Below, one piece after another: positions 1 through 11,408 of a stretch of 64,000 nucleotides of DNA. The first letter of the stretch is position 1; each line of letters begins with the position of its first letter. A program made the translations under genes and the position numbers. Origin of the DNA: Lichtheimia corymbifera B2541 (lineage: Eukaryota > Mucoromycota > Mucoromycetes > Mucorales > Lichtheimiaceae); assembly GCA_000697475.1 (NCBI GenBank), contig JNEU01001161.1, positions 124,001 through 188,000 of the forward strand. The letters run 5' to 3'. The notes beneath the pieces were generated by a model that searched no databases, had not been told where the DNA came from, and saw nothing but the letters and a program-made list of their open reading frames with translations.

Positions 1-3000
1 ACGATTTTCCCCAAATCATTGATAGGATCAGCATCAGCAGTGACAAGCCATTCAGTGACACTCTCTTGCAAAAACAAGCTCTTTAGATACACCATTTGTA
101 ATCCATCCTCAAACAAATCAATAAGCTGTGTGAATAGAAAAAACAAAGTTAATGAGCGTGGGATTAGAGGGAGAAGCTGGAACAGCAAAAAGCCTAACCT
201 CATCTGCAGATGCACCGGTCCCATGCTTTTGTTTGATAGTCGTCAATAACTCGTGAATCATACTTGAATGAGAAAGTAACTGCCATTCTTTGGCCAAAGT
301 GCTACGATCTTACGTTAATAACCCCTCTTGATAACATCGCTTTAATCCTCAAAGACTTACTGCTTGTCTGATGATGTTGCGTCAAGATCCGCTGCTGATT
401 GCTGCATAATACGACATTGGCTATTACAAAACGTAAGCACCATACCGCCTTTTTTTCTCTTTAAAAACTTACAACTTGTTGGTATCGATGATTAGGCATG
501 CCGCATCCGTGACACCATCCGACAATGTAAATTGTTGAAGCATGTTTTTAAGATCAGCTTCCACTTGATGAGCAAAGGTATCCGTGGGTACACCCATCAA
601 TACGAAATCAGGCTTGTAAACTTCACAAAAGGTAGCCATCAGAGATCGTCCATAGGATTTTGCATAAAGGGTATCTGCTCGCTCGGTGGTACTTGTATCT
701 TCTTCTTGCACTTGGGTAATATCGGGTATCATGCGATAAATGGATGATCTAAACAGTCATGGCATGAGTAACCTTGCTATTATTATCTTTTCTTTTTCCT
801 TACTTTGGCATTGAAATGGAACAGGTGCCTGATGCGGATACCACGGGTGGCTCGTCATTGCTACTACTGCTACTACTCCATCGAGCTGTGGGTGGCCTTG
901 CTCTTGATTCCATGATCGGATGATCATTGGATGTAGACCATTGATGAGCGGTCGAAGAACCAAAAGATGTCGAGCTGCGATTATCTGTGATCGATTCAGG
1001 TGATTCGGAAGATGGATAATAAGTTTCTGTGCCTGCTGCTGCTGCTGCTGCCTGAGCCACCGTACCGGCACCACCACCACCATTACCATTACCACCACTA
1101 CTACTACCGCCACCATCTTGGGTACGAGGTATAGCAATCGATTCCACATCCGTCGTTGAGCCAACAAGTTGTTTTACGATTTTATCTTCAAGACGAGACG
1201 CATAAGTGTTATCCATTTCTCGCTCATGACTGAAAATGTTGCCTGAATCCGATTCTGATCGTGTTTCCAAGTTCTCATAGACTTCATTGCATCGGATAAG
1301 ATAGGTCAAAATGTACAAGATACGCCGTACGAGGCTGGCGTTTTTTCCGACCACGATGGTGCGTGTGATTCGACCGGGATTTCCAACGAATCCATACAAG
1401 TCGCTGTAATTCAATTCCAATTTAATGCACATTGTTGACCCCTCCTCCTCATTCACTCACCTCAACTGGGCCCATAATGGATCATAATTGCCATGCCTAC
1501 AATTGATATTCTTTTGTGTTTTCCTGTTAGCGACTTTATTTGAATTGTGTGTACACACATATATACCTTGAAATCGCCTGGTGGAACCACTGTATGTACC
1601 CAAGACAAGTGAAAAGTCAATACAGCAGTGACGAGGGTCGATATGAAATGGTGCCGACTTTCAGTGTTGTGCTCTCCAATGAGATAGGCCAATTCTTTAA
1701 AGAGCATTTGCCCATATTCTGATCTTCGGTGTGGAAACGTTGACATGTTGAGCCAAAGAGGTTCCTGTATTCGAGGTGTGCCATAAAGATCATAAAACGC
1801 CCGTTTGAATTGAATGACCGCATCCATCATCGCCTGTTCATGCTGAAATATTCCAGGTTCAAGGTATAAAGCCCCATTCTTTAAGCGCCTAGGCTAAAAA
1901 TGGATCCAAAGGTGGGTGAGATGAATCATTGTAATAGTTCGTGGTGCTTACCTTTATCTGTTGCGGGCCATCCGTGTTATGCAAATGGTTGTTCAAAAGA
2001 CGAAAAGTGGATGCTTGTAGCTGATGCAAATGATTCTCGATCAAGGAAAAGTGTGAAAAGATGAAATCAAACAAGTTTTTGTTCTTGTCATCGAGCGTAA
2101 TGATCAAAGCGACGGCATATTTTGCAGTCTTAGTGCCATGTTGAATAGCCTATGATGTTGTTACTATAGAGTGCAGCATGGATGATGATGATGATTACAT
2201 ACCCCTCCACCATTGGCATGTGTTGCTGATGTTGATGTTGCAGTGGGTGTTGTGGATAGATCTGCCATAGCATTGGGTAGAGGCATAGGGCGAAATATAC
2301 CATCTTCCATGCTTGTTTGACTGAATCGCCGTGACCGTTTGCTATGGAATGATTCTCTGGAACTCGAGCGTAGACCAAACGTGGAAGGATAAAAAGAATA
2401 ACCAGAGTAATGACTTTTATCATCATCGCTTGATATCTCGGAAGCATTATCATCCAACGACATGGACAAGGTGGATACGGAGCGTTTTGCATATGGATCG
2501 GCGGTGATGGTGGTAGGAGGAGCTGTAGCTGCATAATGAATTGAAGAAGTCGTTGACCAATCACTGTTGATGGATGAGAATGATGCTCTACGCATTGCAT
2601 CCGAATCTTGTGTATTGAGCGTGAATAACTTTGAGAGCACGATTTGCTGATCCTTGTCTCGTTTGTAATGTACTTTGGTGTTCATTCCCTTGTATGCGAG
2701 AGGTGCAGTGCCAAAGATCATGTCTCCAATCAAATCCAAACGACGATTCACCTGATGGATCATGATTAATATGTTATAAATAGAATGATAATAATAGTAG
2801 CTTACTTGACGAGGATGACGATGAGGGGATGATGAGAGAGGATGATCGGTGAGTGGTAAAGAAGGTGATACCATGCGCATGCTTGATGGCCGACATTCAG
2901 TACGACGGTCGTATCCAAAAAGGGCATTGGACCGACGCCCATTATGAAACTCGTCGTTGCCGTTCCACGAACGAGCGATACCAGCTGCGTTTCTCATTGA

Positions 3001-3009
3001 ACTACTGCC

Positions 3010-3042
<33 letters not shown>

Positions 3043-3307
3043 TTTCTTTGCAGGGACAATGGGCGATGGGGCTAAGCCGTGGCAGGAATCGTATAGAATG
3101 GTCTTGTTGGCATCACCGGCATCCTGGCAGAGGAGAATACGCACTTGACCATCAGCTAATGGACTCAATGACCACCTGGGCTGCTCATGTTGGCTGCTTG
3201 TTTCATATCATTGTTGTGTCTACTCACGGTTCTGGTTCTAATAATAGACGTGTGTAATTCTCTTCAGAATCCCTCGACGATTTGGAGCGAAACAGTCGTT
3301 GCAACAT
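1..3307 (-). CDS. FNIP1: Folliculin-interacting protein (FNIP/Lst4-like), 3' end outside window
   Basis: FNIP proteins pair with folliculin/Lst7 and act on Rag GTPases in amino-acid signalling to TORC1. The start at 3307 gives MLQRLFRSK, similar to the FNIP start. Exons that keep phase: 3307-3228, 3175-2806, 2751-2203, 2149-1952, 1893-1559, 1496-1461 (36 nt), 1403-804, 748-473, then about 424-349, 302-207 and 128 to beyond base 1. FNIP landmarks appear in order: [98 protein letters not shown] and [15 protein letters not shown]. The low-complexity S/G/A linkers are usual in this family. The last amino acids lie left of the window. The gene is divergent from the TFIIS-domain gene, with 203 bp between the starts. 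The donor of the 1893-1559 exon is a weak GTGTGT, chosen because it is the only one seen that keeps frame into DPLWAQL. Confidence 0.9.
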
Positions 3308-3510
3308 TGAATGAAAAAGTCAAGAGTAGTAACGAGCAGGTTGGTAGTTGCCTGAGGCATTAAAGCAGATCTTGTGACGCTCACACACACTCTCTCTGTC
3401 ATTTCCGAAAGACTACTGCTTTTTGTTTGCTTGACTATTTGAAACAACATCTACTTTTTTACCCGCGCTATCATTCAAGACGTCTTGATCCACCTTTTCT
3501 TTCTTCATCC

Positions 3511-4091
3511 ATGGAAACGCGACGCAAAAGTAAGTCTACACCCACCCTTACTATACTAGCTTGGGGAAACTGACATCATCTTCGTAAAAATAGGTCAAGA
3601 TTTGCTCCATAAAGCATTATCAAGCGGGCAAGATAATGGAGGACAAGAAGGTAACCATGTCTCTTATTGCATGTATGCCTTTTGTTTACACATACAACCT
3701 TTATTAGATCTTACTGATCTTGCAAAAACCATCGAGGAGGCCATATACGAACAACAAGATTGCCAAGTGGATTCAGCATATAAAGAGACGATTCGATCAC
3801 ATATTCTCAATCTCAAAGACAGTCGAAATCCTCTAAAAGATCAGCTGTTGAGCGGACAAGTGGATCCTGTGGAATTTGCTGCCATGGTATGTTGTATATA
3901 TATATGCATGAATGGAATCAGGATAATGACGCTGATACCGCTGTAATAATTTGTAGACGGCTAGTGAGATGGCAACGGCTGATAGACGTCGGTCCAATGA
4001 AGAATTGAGGAGGTCTTCTTTACAGGCATCCATGGGTTACACTGCTGATAACAGACCAAAACATCGAGATCTCGAAGGGGAAGAATCCTAG
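3511..4091 (+). CDS. Small TFIIS central-domain protein
   Basis: Four exons (3511-3529, 3594-3650, 3708-3886, 3957-4091) encode about 129 aa. The core resembles the TFIIS central domain (TFS2M), which binds RNA polymerase II in elongation factor TFIIS: an IEEAIYEQ start, then RSHILNLKDSRNPLKDQLLSG and PVEFAAMTASEMAT. Full TFIIS adds an N-terminal LW domain and a C-terminal zinc ribbon with the acidic hairpin. Neither is present: the protein stops 45 residues after the core and has no cysteine pairs there. It could bind polymerase without stimulating transcript cleavage, but this is inference. The first exon is only 19 nt. The family assignment is good; the function is open. Confidence 0.82.
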
Positions 4092-4498
4092 TAATATGCA
4101 CGTCGGTGGTGGGCTTTATATGACTAGAAGCGTGTTCTTTGTAGTAATAGTAGTAGTGTAGTAGCCATAGCTAGTTCTGTTGTTGTACCCCAAGTATGAA
4201 TATCAATGCATGTTTTCTGCCATCTTTGGGGATTTGATCACCATGCCATATGCATTCCCATGTCATTGATGAGCGGAGGAAGAGGAAGGAGGGGTATCTT
4301 GATCCCTGTCAAAAAGTTACCCCAGGAGAAAATTTCAAGATCAATGATCAGGGTTATTGTTTCAAGGGTAACAATGAAGGCGCTGATGATGATGGTGATG
4401 ATGCCAAAATAGCTGAAACCCTTCCGTTGCTCTATAGATTATTTGCAAGAGAGCGAGGATCTGGATGAAGCATTGCTTTCACTTTTTTGTCACACACC
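4092..4498 (+). other. Intergenic leader before the FAS1 gene
   Basis: No supported gene. Short open frames at 4206-4468 overlap in two frames and show no family motif. The stretch is probably the TFIIS-domain gene's 3' end plus the promoter and 5' UTR of the FAS1 gene. Confidence 0.5.
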
Positions 4499-7400
4499 AT
4501 GCATATTTCCAAAGTGATAGCTATTGTGGCACTTGGTGCCAGCACTGCATCGGCTCAACTGACCGGCAGTAGCATCCTTGAAATCCTCAACACGACCCAA
4601 CTCTCACCTGCTACCAAGTTTGTGGACTTGTTGACATCCAAGCCTGAATACAGCACTATATTGCAATTGTTATCACAGCCTGGTAATCATACGTTGTTTG
4701 TTCCTTCAGACCAAGTTTGGGAACGTATGATGGGCAGTTCATCAGAATCGAATGGTGCTTTTGGTGGCTCCGGTGGCGGTTCAGGTGGCTCTGTTGGCGA
4801 ATCACCTATGGCTTCAAATTATCCTTGGGGCACTGGTAGTGGCGGTGGTGGTGGTGGTGGATCATCATCTCCCACAAATATGCCTTCATCACAGCAACCA
4901 CAACAGCAAGACCAAGAACTGGATCAAGAAGATTATTATGATGATGATGCCAACCCTTGGAGTATTGAAGCTTTCAGCAGATGGATTAAATTGGGTACCA
5001 AGGACATCCATATTGCCCAAAGCCAACAACAGCCTGGTCAAGAACAACCAAATCAACAGCAGCCAGGTCAGCAACAACCAGGTCAACAGCAACCAGGTCA
5101 ACAGCAGCCAGGTCAAAATGGTGGCGGTGGTACTGGTCAACAACAACCTGGACAACAACAACCTGGACAACAGCAACCTGGACAACAGCAACCTGGTCAG
5201 CAGCAACCTGGTCAGCAACAACCTGGTCAGCAACAGCCTGGTCAGCAACAGCCTGGTCAACAACAGCCTGGTCAGCAGCAACCTGGGTCTTCAAGCAGCG
5301 GGGGAAATGAGACAACGAATCCATTTATGCAAGGACCTTTGGCTAATTACACTGTTGAGGATATCATCCAATATCACTTATTGAATGGCACTTATCTTTT
5401 GAAGGATCTTCAAGAAAATACAACGGTTGTACCCACCATGGTGACCAACAACACCCTTGCATTGAACGGTCAACCTTTGCCTCTCTTGATTATGCGCAAC
5501 GAAACTGGGTCCAGTAATCAATCTCAGCAGCAAGGTGGAGCAGGTGGCGGTTCTATGACCATGTCTTCGATGATGCAGCAACCAACCATGTCGTCTTCGA
5601 TGATGCAACAACAACCTTCAAACCAACCAAGTGGTGCAGGTGGCATGAGCATGGGATCACCTCAAGCCTCTCAACCCATGCAAAGCCCTACAAATCAACC
5701 CAGCTACCCTACTCAACAACAACAGCAGCAAGATGATGGCGATGATGGCGGATTTTCATGGTACCCTTCACGAATGGCTGTACGTCAAATCTTGCAAGCC
5801 CAGCAACAGCAGCAACAGCAAACGACAAATTACACTGTTGGCAACGGCCTTCAATTTGCCAACGTGACATTGTATGATATTGTTGCTTCCAATGGTGTCA
5901 TTCATGTGGTGGATGATAGTAAGTAGACTACTGCTCTATATTGTCACATTTCTATCTTTGCCTAACGCGTCCTTTTTTATAGTCATGATTCCACCTGCAA
6001 AGTCTTCTGAAGCTCTTCAAAATGTCTCCAGCATCTCCCAATTTGATCTTTTTATGCAACATGCGGGCAACCTTGCATCCCAGCTCGATTATGCACCAAA
6101 TGTAAGCAGTAGCATGATTGTGGCATATTCCCTCGTCATTGACAGCCTATTGTTTTAGGTTACCATCTTTGCACCAAGCAACCAAGCATTGCAATCTGTG
6201 AACTTGAACAACATGGATAACAACACTATCTCGCAATTGGTTGCTGGTCATATTGTACAAGGCGATGTAATCTATTCCACCAACGTCACCAATACTACAG
6301 GTAGCAGCAGCGGTACTGGTGGTAGCGGTACTGGTCAACAACAACCAGGTCAACAGCAGCCAGGTCAACAACAACCTGGTCAACAGCAACCTGGTCAAAA
6401 TGGTGGTAGCGGTACTGGTCAACAACAACCTGGTCAACAACAACCAAATCAACAGCAGCCAGGTCAAAATGGCGGTAGTGGTACTGGTCAGCAACAACCA
6501 GGTCAGCAACAACCTGGTCAACAGCAACCTGGTCAAAATGGTGGTAGCGGTACTGGTCAACAACAACCTGGACAACAACAACCTGGTCAACAACAACCAA
6601 ATCAACAGCAGCCAGGTCAAAATGGCGGTAGTGGTACTGGTCAGCAACAACCAGGTCAGCAACAACCAGGCCAACAGCAACCAAATCAACAGCAACCAGG
6701 TCAACAGCAACCAAATCAACAGCAGCCTCAACGTAGACAACAACAACCAGATCAACAGCAACCAGGTCAACAACAGCCAGGTCAACAACAGCCAGGTCAA
6801 CAACAGCCAGGCCAACAACAGCCAGGCCAAAATGGTGGTAGCGGTACTGGTCAACAACAACCTGGTCAGCAACAACCAGGTCAGCAACAACCAGGTCAAC
6901 AACAACCAGGTCAACAACAACCAGGTCAACAACAACCAGGTCAACAACAACCAGGTCAGCAACAACCAGGTCAACAACAACCAGGTCAACAACAACCAGG
7001 TCAACAACAACCAGGTCAACAACAACCAGGTCAGCAACAACCAGGTCAACAACAACCAGGTCAACAACAACCAGGTCAACAACAACCAGGTCAACAACAA
7101 CCAGGTCAGCAACAACCAGGTCAACAACAACCAGGTCAACAACAACCAGGTCAACAACAACCAGGTCAACAACAACCAGGTCAGCAACAACCAGGTCAAC
7201 AACAACCAGGTCAACAACAACCAGGTCAACAACAACCAGGTCAACAACAACCAGGTCAGCAACAACCAGGTCAACAACAACCAGGTCAACAACAACCAGG
7301 TCAACAACAACCAGGTCAACAACAACCAGGTCAGCAACAACCAGGTCAACAACAACCAGGTCAACAACAACCAGGTCAACAACAACCAGGTCAACAACAA

Positions 7401-7892
7401 CCAGGTCAAGGTCAACAGCAACAAGGTTTCCAAGTGCAATCAATTGCAGGTCAGCCACTTATGCTTCAAGCTATCAATCAGACGGCATTTTCAGGTATGG
7501 TTATAACAAAGATCCCCAAACAAAAACGATCGTATTAAGAAATGGGTATTCTAGTTAACGGTGCTCAAGTCATCCAACCCAATATTTTGACACAAACGGG
7601 CGTCATTCATGTTATTGATCAAGGTATGTGTATCCTTCGTGGCATCTTGTAAGTAAAATGAATACTAAAATGCGATATGTATATAATAGTTCTCGGCATG
7701 AATCAGCAACAACAAGGTGGTGGCTCTGGAACAGGATCACAACAACCACAACAAGGTGGTGGTTCTGGTAGTGGTCAAGGATCCCAACAGCCACAACAAG
7801 GTGGTGGCACTGGTCAACAGCAAGGGGGTCAAACACAGCAACCACAACAAAACCCAACACCGTATCCCGAATCTCCATTCCAGCAGCAGTAA
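4499..7892 (+). CDS. Secreted fasciclin (FAS1) protein with giant GQQQP repeats
   Basis: Five phase-consistent exons (4499-5918, 5983-6101, 6159-7494, 7555-7623, 7690-7892) encode about 1048 aa. MHISKVIAIVALGASTASA is a signal peptide. Two FAS1 units follow. The first has LFVPSDQVW, VEDIIQYHLLNGTY and ASNGVIHVVDD; the second has VTIFAPSNQAL, ISQLVAGHIVQGD and TQTGVIHVID. Each is interrupted by low-complexity inserts dominated by GQQQP pentapeptides, with GGGSG, polyQ and a DDD patch. FAS1 domains usually mediate adhesion at the cell surface or in the extracellular matrix. Several N-x-S/T sites are present. No GPI signal is visible: the tail is hydrophilic (PTPYPESPFQQQ). The protein is probably secreted, but no wall anchor can be seen. 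Confidence 0.85.
5021..5290 (+). repeat. First GQQQP-coding minisatellite (15-bp units)
   Basis: About eighteen 15-bp units, roughly CAACAACCAGGTCAA, encode GQQQP within the first FAS1 unit. Copies differ at third positions (CCA/CCT, CAA/CAG), so this block is older than the one near 6,880-7,405. Confidence 0.9.
6331..7410 (+). repeat. Second GQQQP minisatellite with a 75-bp higher-order unit
   Basis: 15-bp units encode GQQQP across about 1.08 kb. The first part (6331-6860) is irregular and split by NGGSGTG spacers. From about 6880 a CAG variant recurs every 75 bp (6882, 6957, 7032, 7107, 7182, 7257, 7332). This marks seven apparently identical copies of a five-unit block. That pattern implies recent expansion or homogenisation by unequal exchange or slippage. 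Confidence 0.92.
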
Positions 7893-8280
7893 ATGCAACG
7901 TTAAAGCCTATATATAATAATCCCTTCCAATACAAGAAACAACCTTAATAAATTGGTAGTAATATTTGATACTCTTATCATTGCTTTTTATTCTCATTCT
8001 CCCGTAAAGCGTATATATAATGGGATCGGGTACATATAATAAAGGATTTCTAGTCGAATATAGAAAGAGATGACAGCTTTTCGCTTGGGAAACAGAAAGG
8101 GGCGATCGTCTTGTAGTGCAAATATGCAAGTCCTGCAAGTGTGTGAAACAATGATGGGCGTGGCAAATGCAGCTGAGTCTGCAAGCAGCATGATGAACAC
8201 GCGCCTAATTCTCTTGTTACGTTGTACCTCTCTCTCTTTTCCCTTTCTCCGTGAACGTCCGTTTCAAGCGTCAACACACA
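7893..8280. other. Intergenic: FAS1 3' end and NTF2-like promoter
   Basis: AT-rich with no supported gene. It holds the 3' end of the FAS1 gene and a CT-rich run (8226-8250) just before the next start codon. Confidence 0.5.
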
Positions 8281-9331
8281 ATGCCAGCTTCAGATCTAGA
8301 TACAGACACTCAAATTGAGACATCCTCTTCTGCTCTCATCAAGAGTAAGCTCCTAATCTGCTCATGGCGACAACTCGACGATTGATTGACACTAGAGATG
8401 CTGCTGCTGTCATAGATATCATTGAAGACCTCTTTTCATACAGCACGGTCCGCTGGAGACGCATATTGGAGTACTATTATTTTGAGGATGCCACCTTAAC
8501 ATCACCCATCATGTCGACTGAAGGCATTGATAATATCCAATAGTAAGTAAGGAGATCGTCTACCACCAGGAACACAATGAACCTGATCGATCCATTTTCT
8601 TTCTTTAGTGTGTATACTGTATGGCAAGCACTGAATCGCAAGGCACCCACTATCAACAATATTGTGTTTGACGGGTATGTTTGAGAGTGTGTGTGTGAGA
8701 CATTCATGTGCACTATGTTTACTGATGCGTTGGCGTTTTACTACTATTACGTACAGCCGCACAGCAGTGGTGCATATCACACAAAACTTATCGCCCAGCA
8801 TGTTTCCATCGTTTATTCAACTCCAAGTGCCGGCGATTACCACGCTTCATTTTCGAGAGACAGAGGCTGATAGCGGCTTGCTAAAGATTTATCGTCAAGA
8901 GGATAGTTGGACATTGGAAGGTAAATGGGAAATTACATTTCACGTGAATAAATCATACCAACCTTGTCAGCGGGGAATATCATTTAGGCCTTATCCAATC
9001 GATGCCTCTCATGTCCTTTTGGTACAACGACGTTCTCCGGGTCGTCATGGGCAAACTTGTAACAGCTACAGGCGATTTATTGGATGCAGCATTACGTCAT
9101 GCACACAAAATGTCGATGCGTGGACGAGAAATTCAACGCAGGAGTCGTGATTTGGCTATTGAGAACATGGAAAAGCTGGATGAATACAGAGCCAATTTAC
9201 ATGAAAACTACCTCGAAGGCATCCGCGGTTGGCATCATCAATACCAAGATCACCAAGATGATTATTTACTCGAAGATGATTTTCGACCTGTCAAGGAAAG
9301 CCGTAATGGCAACAACGACTTTTATGATTGA
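8281..9331 (+). CDS. NTF2-like (SnoaL/SigF-type fold) protein
   Basis: Five phase-consistent exons (8281-8344, 8398-8542, 8609-8674, 8757-8920, 8988-9331) encode about 260 aa. The middle has the NTF2-like alpha+beta pattern: YYYFEDATLTSPIM, VYTVWQAL, NIVFDGRTAVVHITQNLSP, then VPAITTLHFRE and LLKIYRQEDSWTLEG. This fits the fungal SigF/SnoaL-like group. After it comes a hydrophobic stretch and a charged, helical C-terminus rich in R, E and H (RGREIQRRSRDLAIENMEK). No catalytic residues can be assigned. The acceptor before exon 2 reads CACTAGAG, and the exon must start after the second AG to keep frame. The function is unknown. Confidence 0.72.
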
Positions 9332-9501
9332 AATGCGCATACCTCTTCATTCATTTGATCAACGTTACACATATCATTTCCATTATATCACTCATTGTTT
9401 CATATATATATCTATTCACACCCTCTCCTCAATATGTACGTTTTCTTTGTTTTATTCATCATTGTTCAATACCAATATATTATCTTGTCATGTATATATA
9501 T

Positions 9502-11261
9502 CTAGTCCTCGCTTGGTGGGATTTCCTTGCATGAATAAGTGCGTTCATTGACATCCTTGGGGATCCAGCCCTGTTCCCATCCAAGAAGATAATCCCAATG
9601 GGGGTTGATGTGCTCCTCAGTCTTGTAAGTCCAAAAGAACCAGCCATAGCCTGTTTCAAAGGCATCCATTTGACGTTCAATGAATTCATGCAAGAACTTT
9701 TTGTAATCATCATCCCAGTTCTTCCAATCATCAACGCCTTTGCAAGTGCAAGTATCACACACAGGCTTTCCAATCTTGCTGTTGCCTTCTGTGAGCGTAC
9801 CCTCGTAACGAGCACCAAGTCGTACACCATTGAGATATTTGCCGCAATCATTCGTAGCCATTGAGAACTCGCCGACCATGGTAGGACCGTTTTCAGCCAT
9901 AGATTTGCCAATGTCACGGTTCCAGGCTTGGCATGGGAAGGCAGCTTGCTTATCACGTGGCATCGACACCAAGCCGTCATCAAAGATTAAATAGGTATGT
10001 GTTTCTATGTCGCGTGGATTAGTCTAATGGTGCTTACACATTGGTACCTTTTTATCTTACCTAGGATAACACGATTGAAACTTGGATCCTTGAAGAAACC
10101 ATTCCAAGCGTTCATGCCCAGGAAGCCATCATGATATGTGAGGAGTGGACCTTGATCCTTGCCGGTGATGTTGCGGATGACATCATGGCTTTGATGATAC
10201 CATTGTTCAACACGTTCACGTTCAAGGCGGAAAATAGCCGGTTCATTGAGAACACCAAATACGGGAGTGACATGGGACCATTCAGGCTTTGAAAAGAATT
10301 CGGTCATTTTCTTGACAACTTGAAGCGTGAGTTCAGCATTGTGCTCGCCATCGCTGCCATTGAGCCAGCGTACTTGTCCATAACGACCCGAGTGATTCCA
10401 GCCATTTTGAGATCCTGGTGCAGTGTGCAATTCGACCATGACGCGGAGACCATACTTGCGAGCCCATTGGATACCACGTAACAAGTACTTCCATGCAAGC
10501 TTGGGGACGAACGGTTCTCCTTCCACAGGCTGTACTGCCCAATGACCAGTAGGAATACGCACATGGTTCATGCCCATATCACGCATCTTTCTGAAATCAT
10601 CCTCGGTAATAAAGGTCTCGTAATGGTGTTCAAGTTGTTCACGTGCTTTTTCGGGACCCAGTTTGCTGCATAATCCCCATTCATCCACAACATTATCCTT
10701 GGGATCAAATTGGTCGAAAAGAGAAGGTGTAATAAACGGCTCAATCACCAACCATCCGCCTAAATTTACACCACGAATGGGTTGCTCGCCATACTTGAAT
10801 GCTTCCTTGAGAGGTGGGACATGGGGATTCGCTTGAGCAGAATCATCAAAGTTCTTCATCAGTGCGTCATCATCAGTATTACCACTACCACCACCACTTG
10901 TACTATTGGAGGAAGGTCGTGGCATATTCGGATATCCATAGCCACCGTCGTTACGATGTCCTTGTCGCCATGTGGACGGTTGGCTGGAGGCTGAAATCGG
11001 GACTGCAATAGCAATCGCCAACACAGCTAAGACTGCACCAGCAAGGAGTGATGCTTTCAGCTTGTTACGCACAAACCAATTGCCTTGAGATGCTGGAACA
11101 GGCTCGATTTTTTCTATTCCCATATCTTCTTGCCATTCTGGTGATGATGATCCATGCCTGGTGGCATCCATGGACGTGTGTGCCGTAGGCGGCTGACGTG
11201 GTGGTTGTGGCTCTTGCGTTGTTTGAGGATTGTGGTCTTTTATCATGCAAGTTAAGTCCAT
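9502..11261 (-). CDS. GH5 glucan 1,3-beta-glucosidase, type II membrane-anchored
   Basis: Two exons (11261-10061, 10004-9502) encode about 567 aa. Exo-1,3-beta-glucanases trim wall beta-glucan. A short cytosolic N-terminus precedes one membrane helix (LLAGAVLAVLAIAIAVPI), then an S/G/N linker and a GH5_9-type domain: IRGVNLGGWLVIEPFITPSL, MGMNHVRIPTGHW, VMVELHTAPGSQNGWNHSGR. The proton donor is Glu in VLNEPAIF and the nucleophile is Glu in MVGEFSMATNDC. Together these fit the membrane-bound EXG-D type. The frame is open upstream to 11381, but ATG 11261 is preferred because a TATA-like box lies at 11396-11408. ATG 11246 is an alternative. There are several N-glycosylation sites. Confidence 0.88.
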
Positions 11262-11395
11262 GTTTGCTTGGAAATTCGGTTCTATCATACTTACTTGACA
11301 TTTGGATTTAGAAATCACACCAAGCAGCGTGATGATGGTGATACTAAGGGAATATGTATATTGGCGAGGAAAACGGTCCATGCACGAAGATCCTA

Positions 11396-11408
11396 TGCAT
11401 ATATATAC
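11396..11408 (-). promoter_or_regulatory. TATA-like box of the GH5 gene
   Basis: A TATATATA-type run read on the minus strand, about 140 bp before the preferred GH5 start codon. The assignment rests only on position and composition. Confidence 0.4.

Noticed and set aside
5021..5290. CRISPR-like array
   Set aside because: Units are contiguous 15-mers in a coding frame with no spacers; the genome is eukaryotic.
4752..5384. Plus-strand frame rich in N/V/S repeats over the first FAS1 unit
   Set aside because: Frame-shifted shadow of the same repeats with no FAS1 or other motif.
6147..7439. Long minus-strand frame of TWLLL repeats (430 codons)
   Set aside because: It is the antisense reading of the GQQQP minisatellite; the plus strand has the signal peptide, FAS1 motifs and consistent splicing.
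9598..9864. Plus-strand frame opposite the GH5 gene
   Set aside because: Antisense shadow of a strongly supported catalytic exon.
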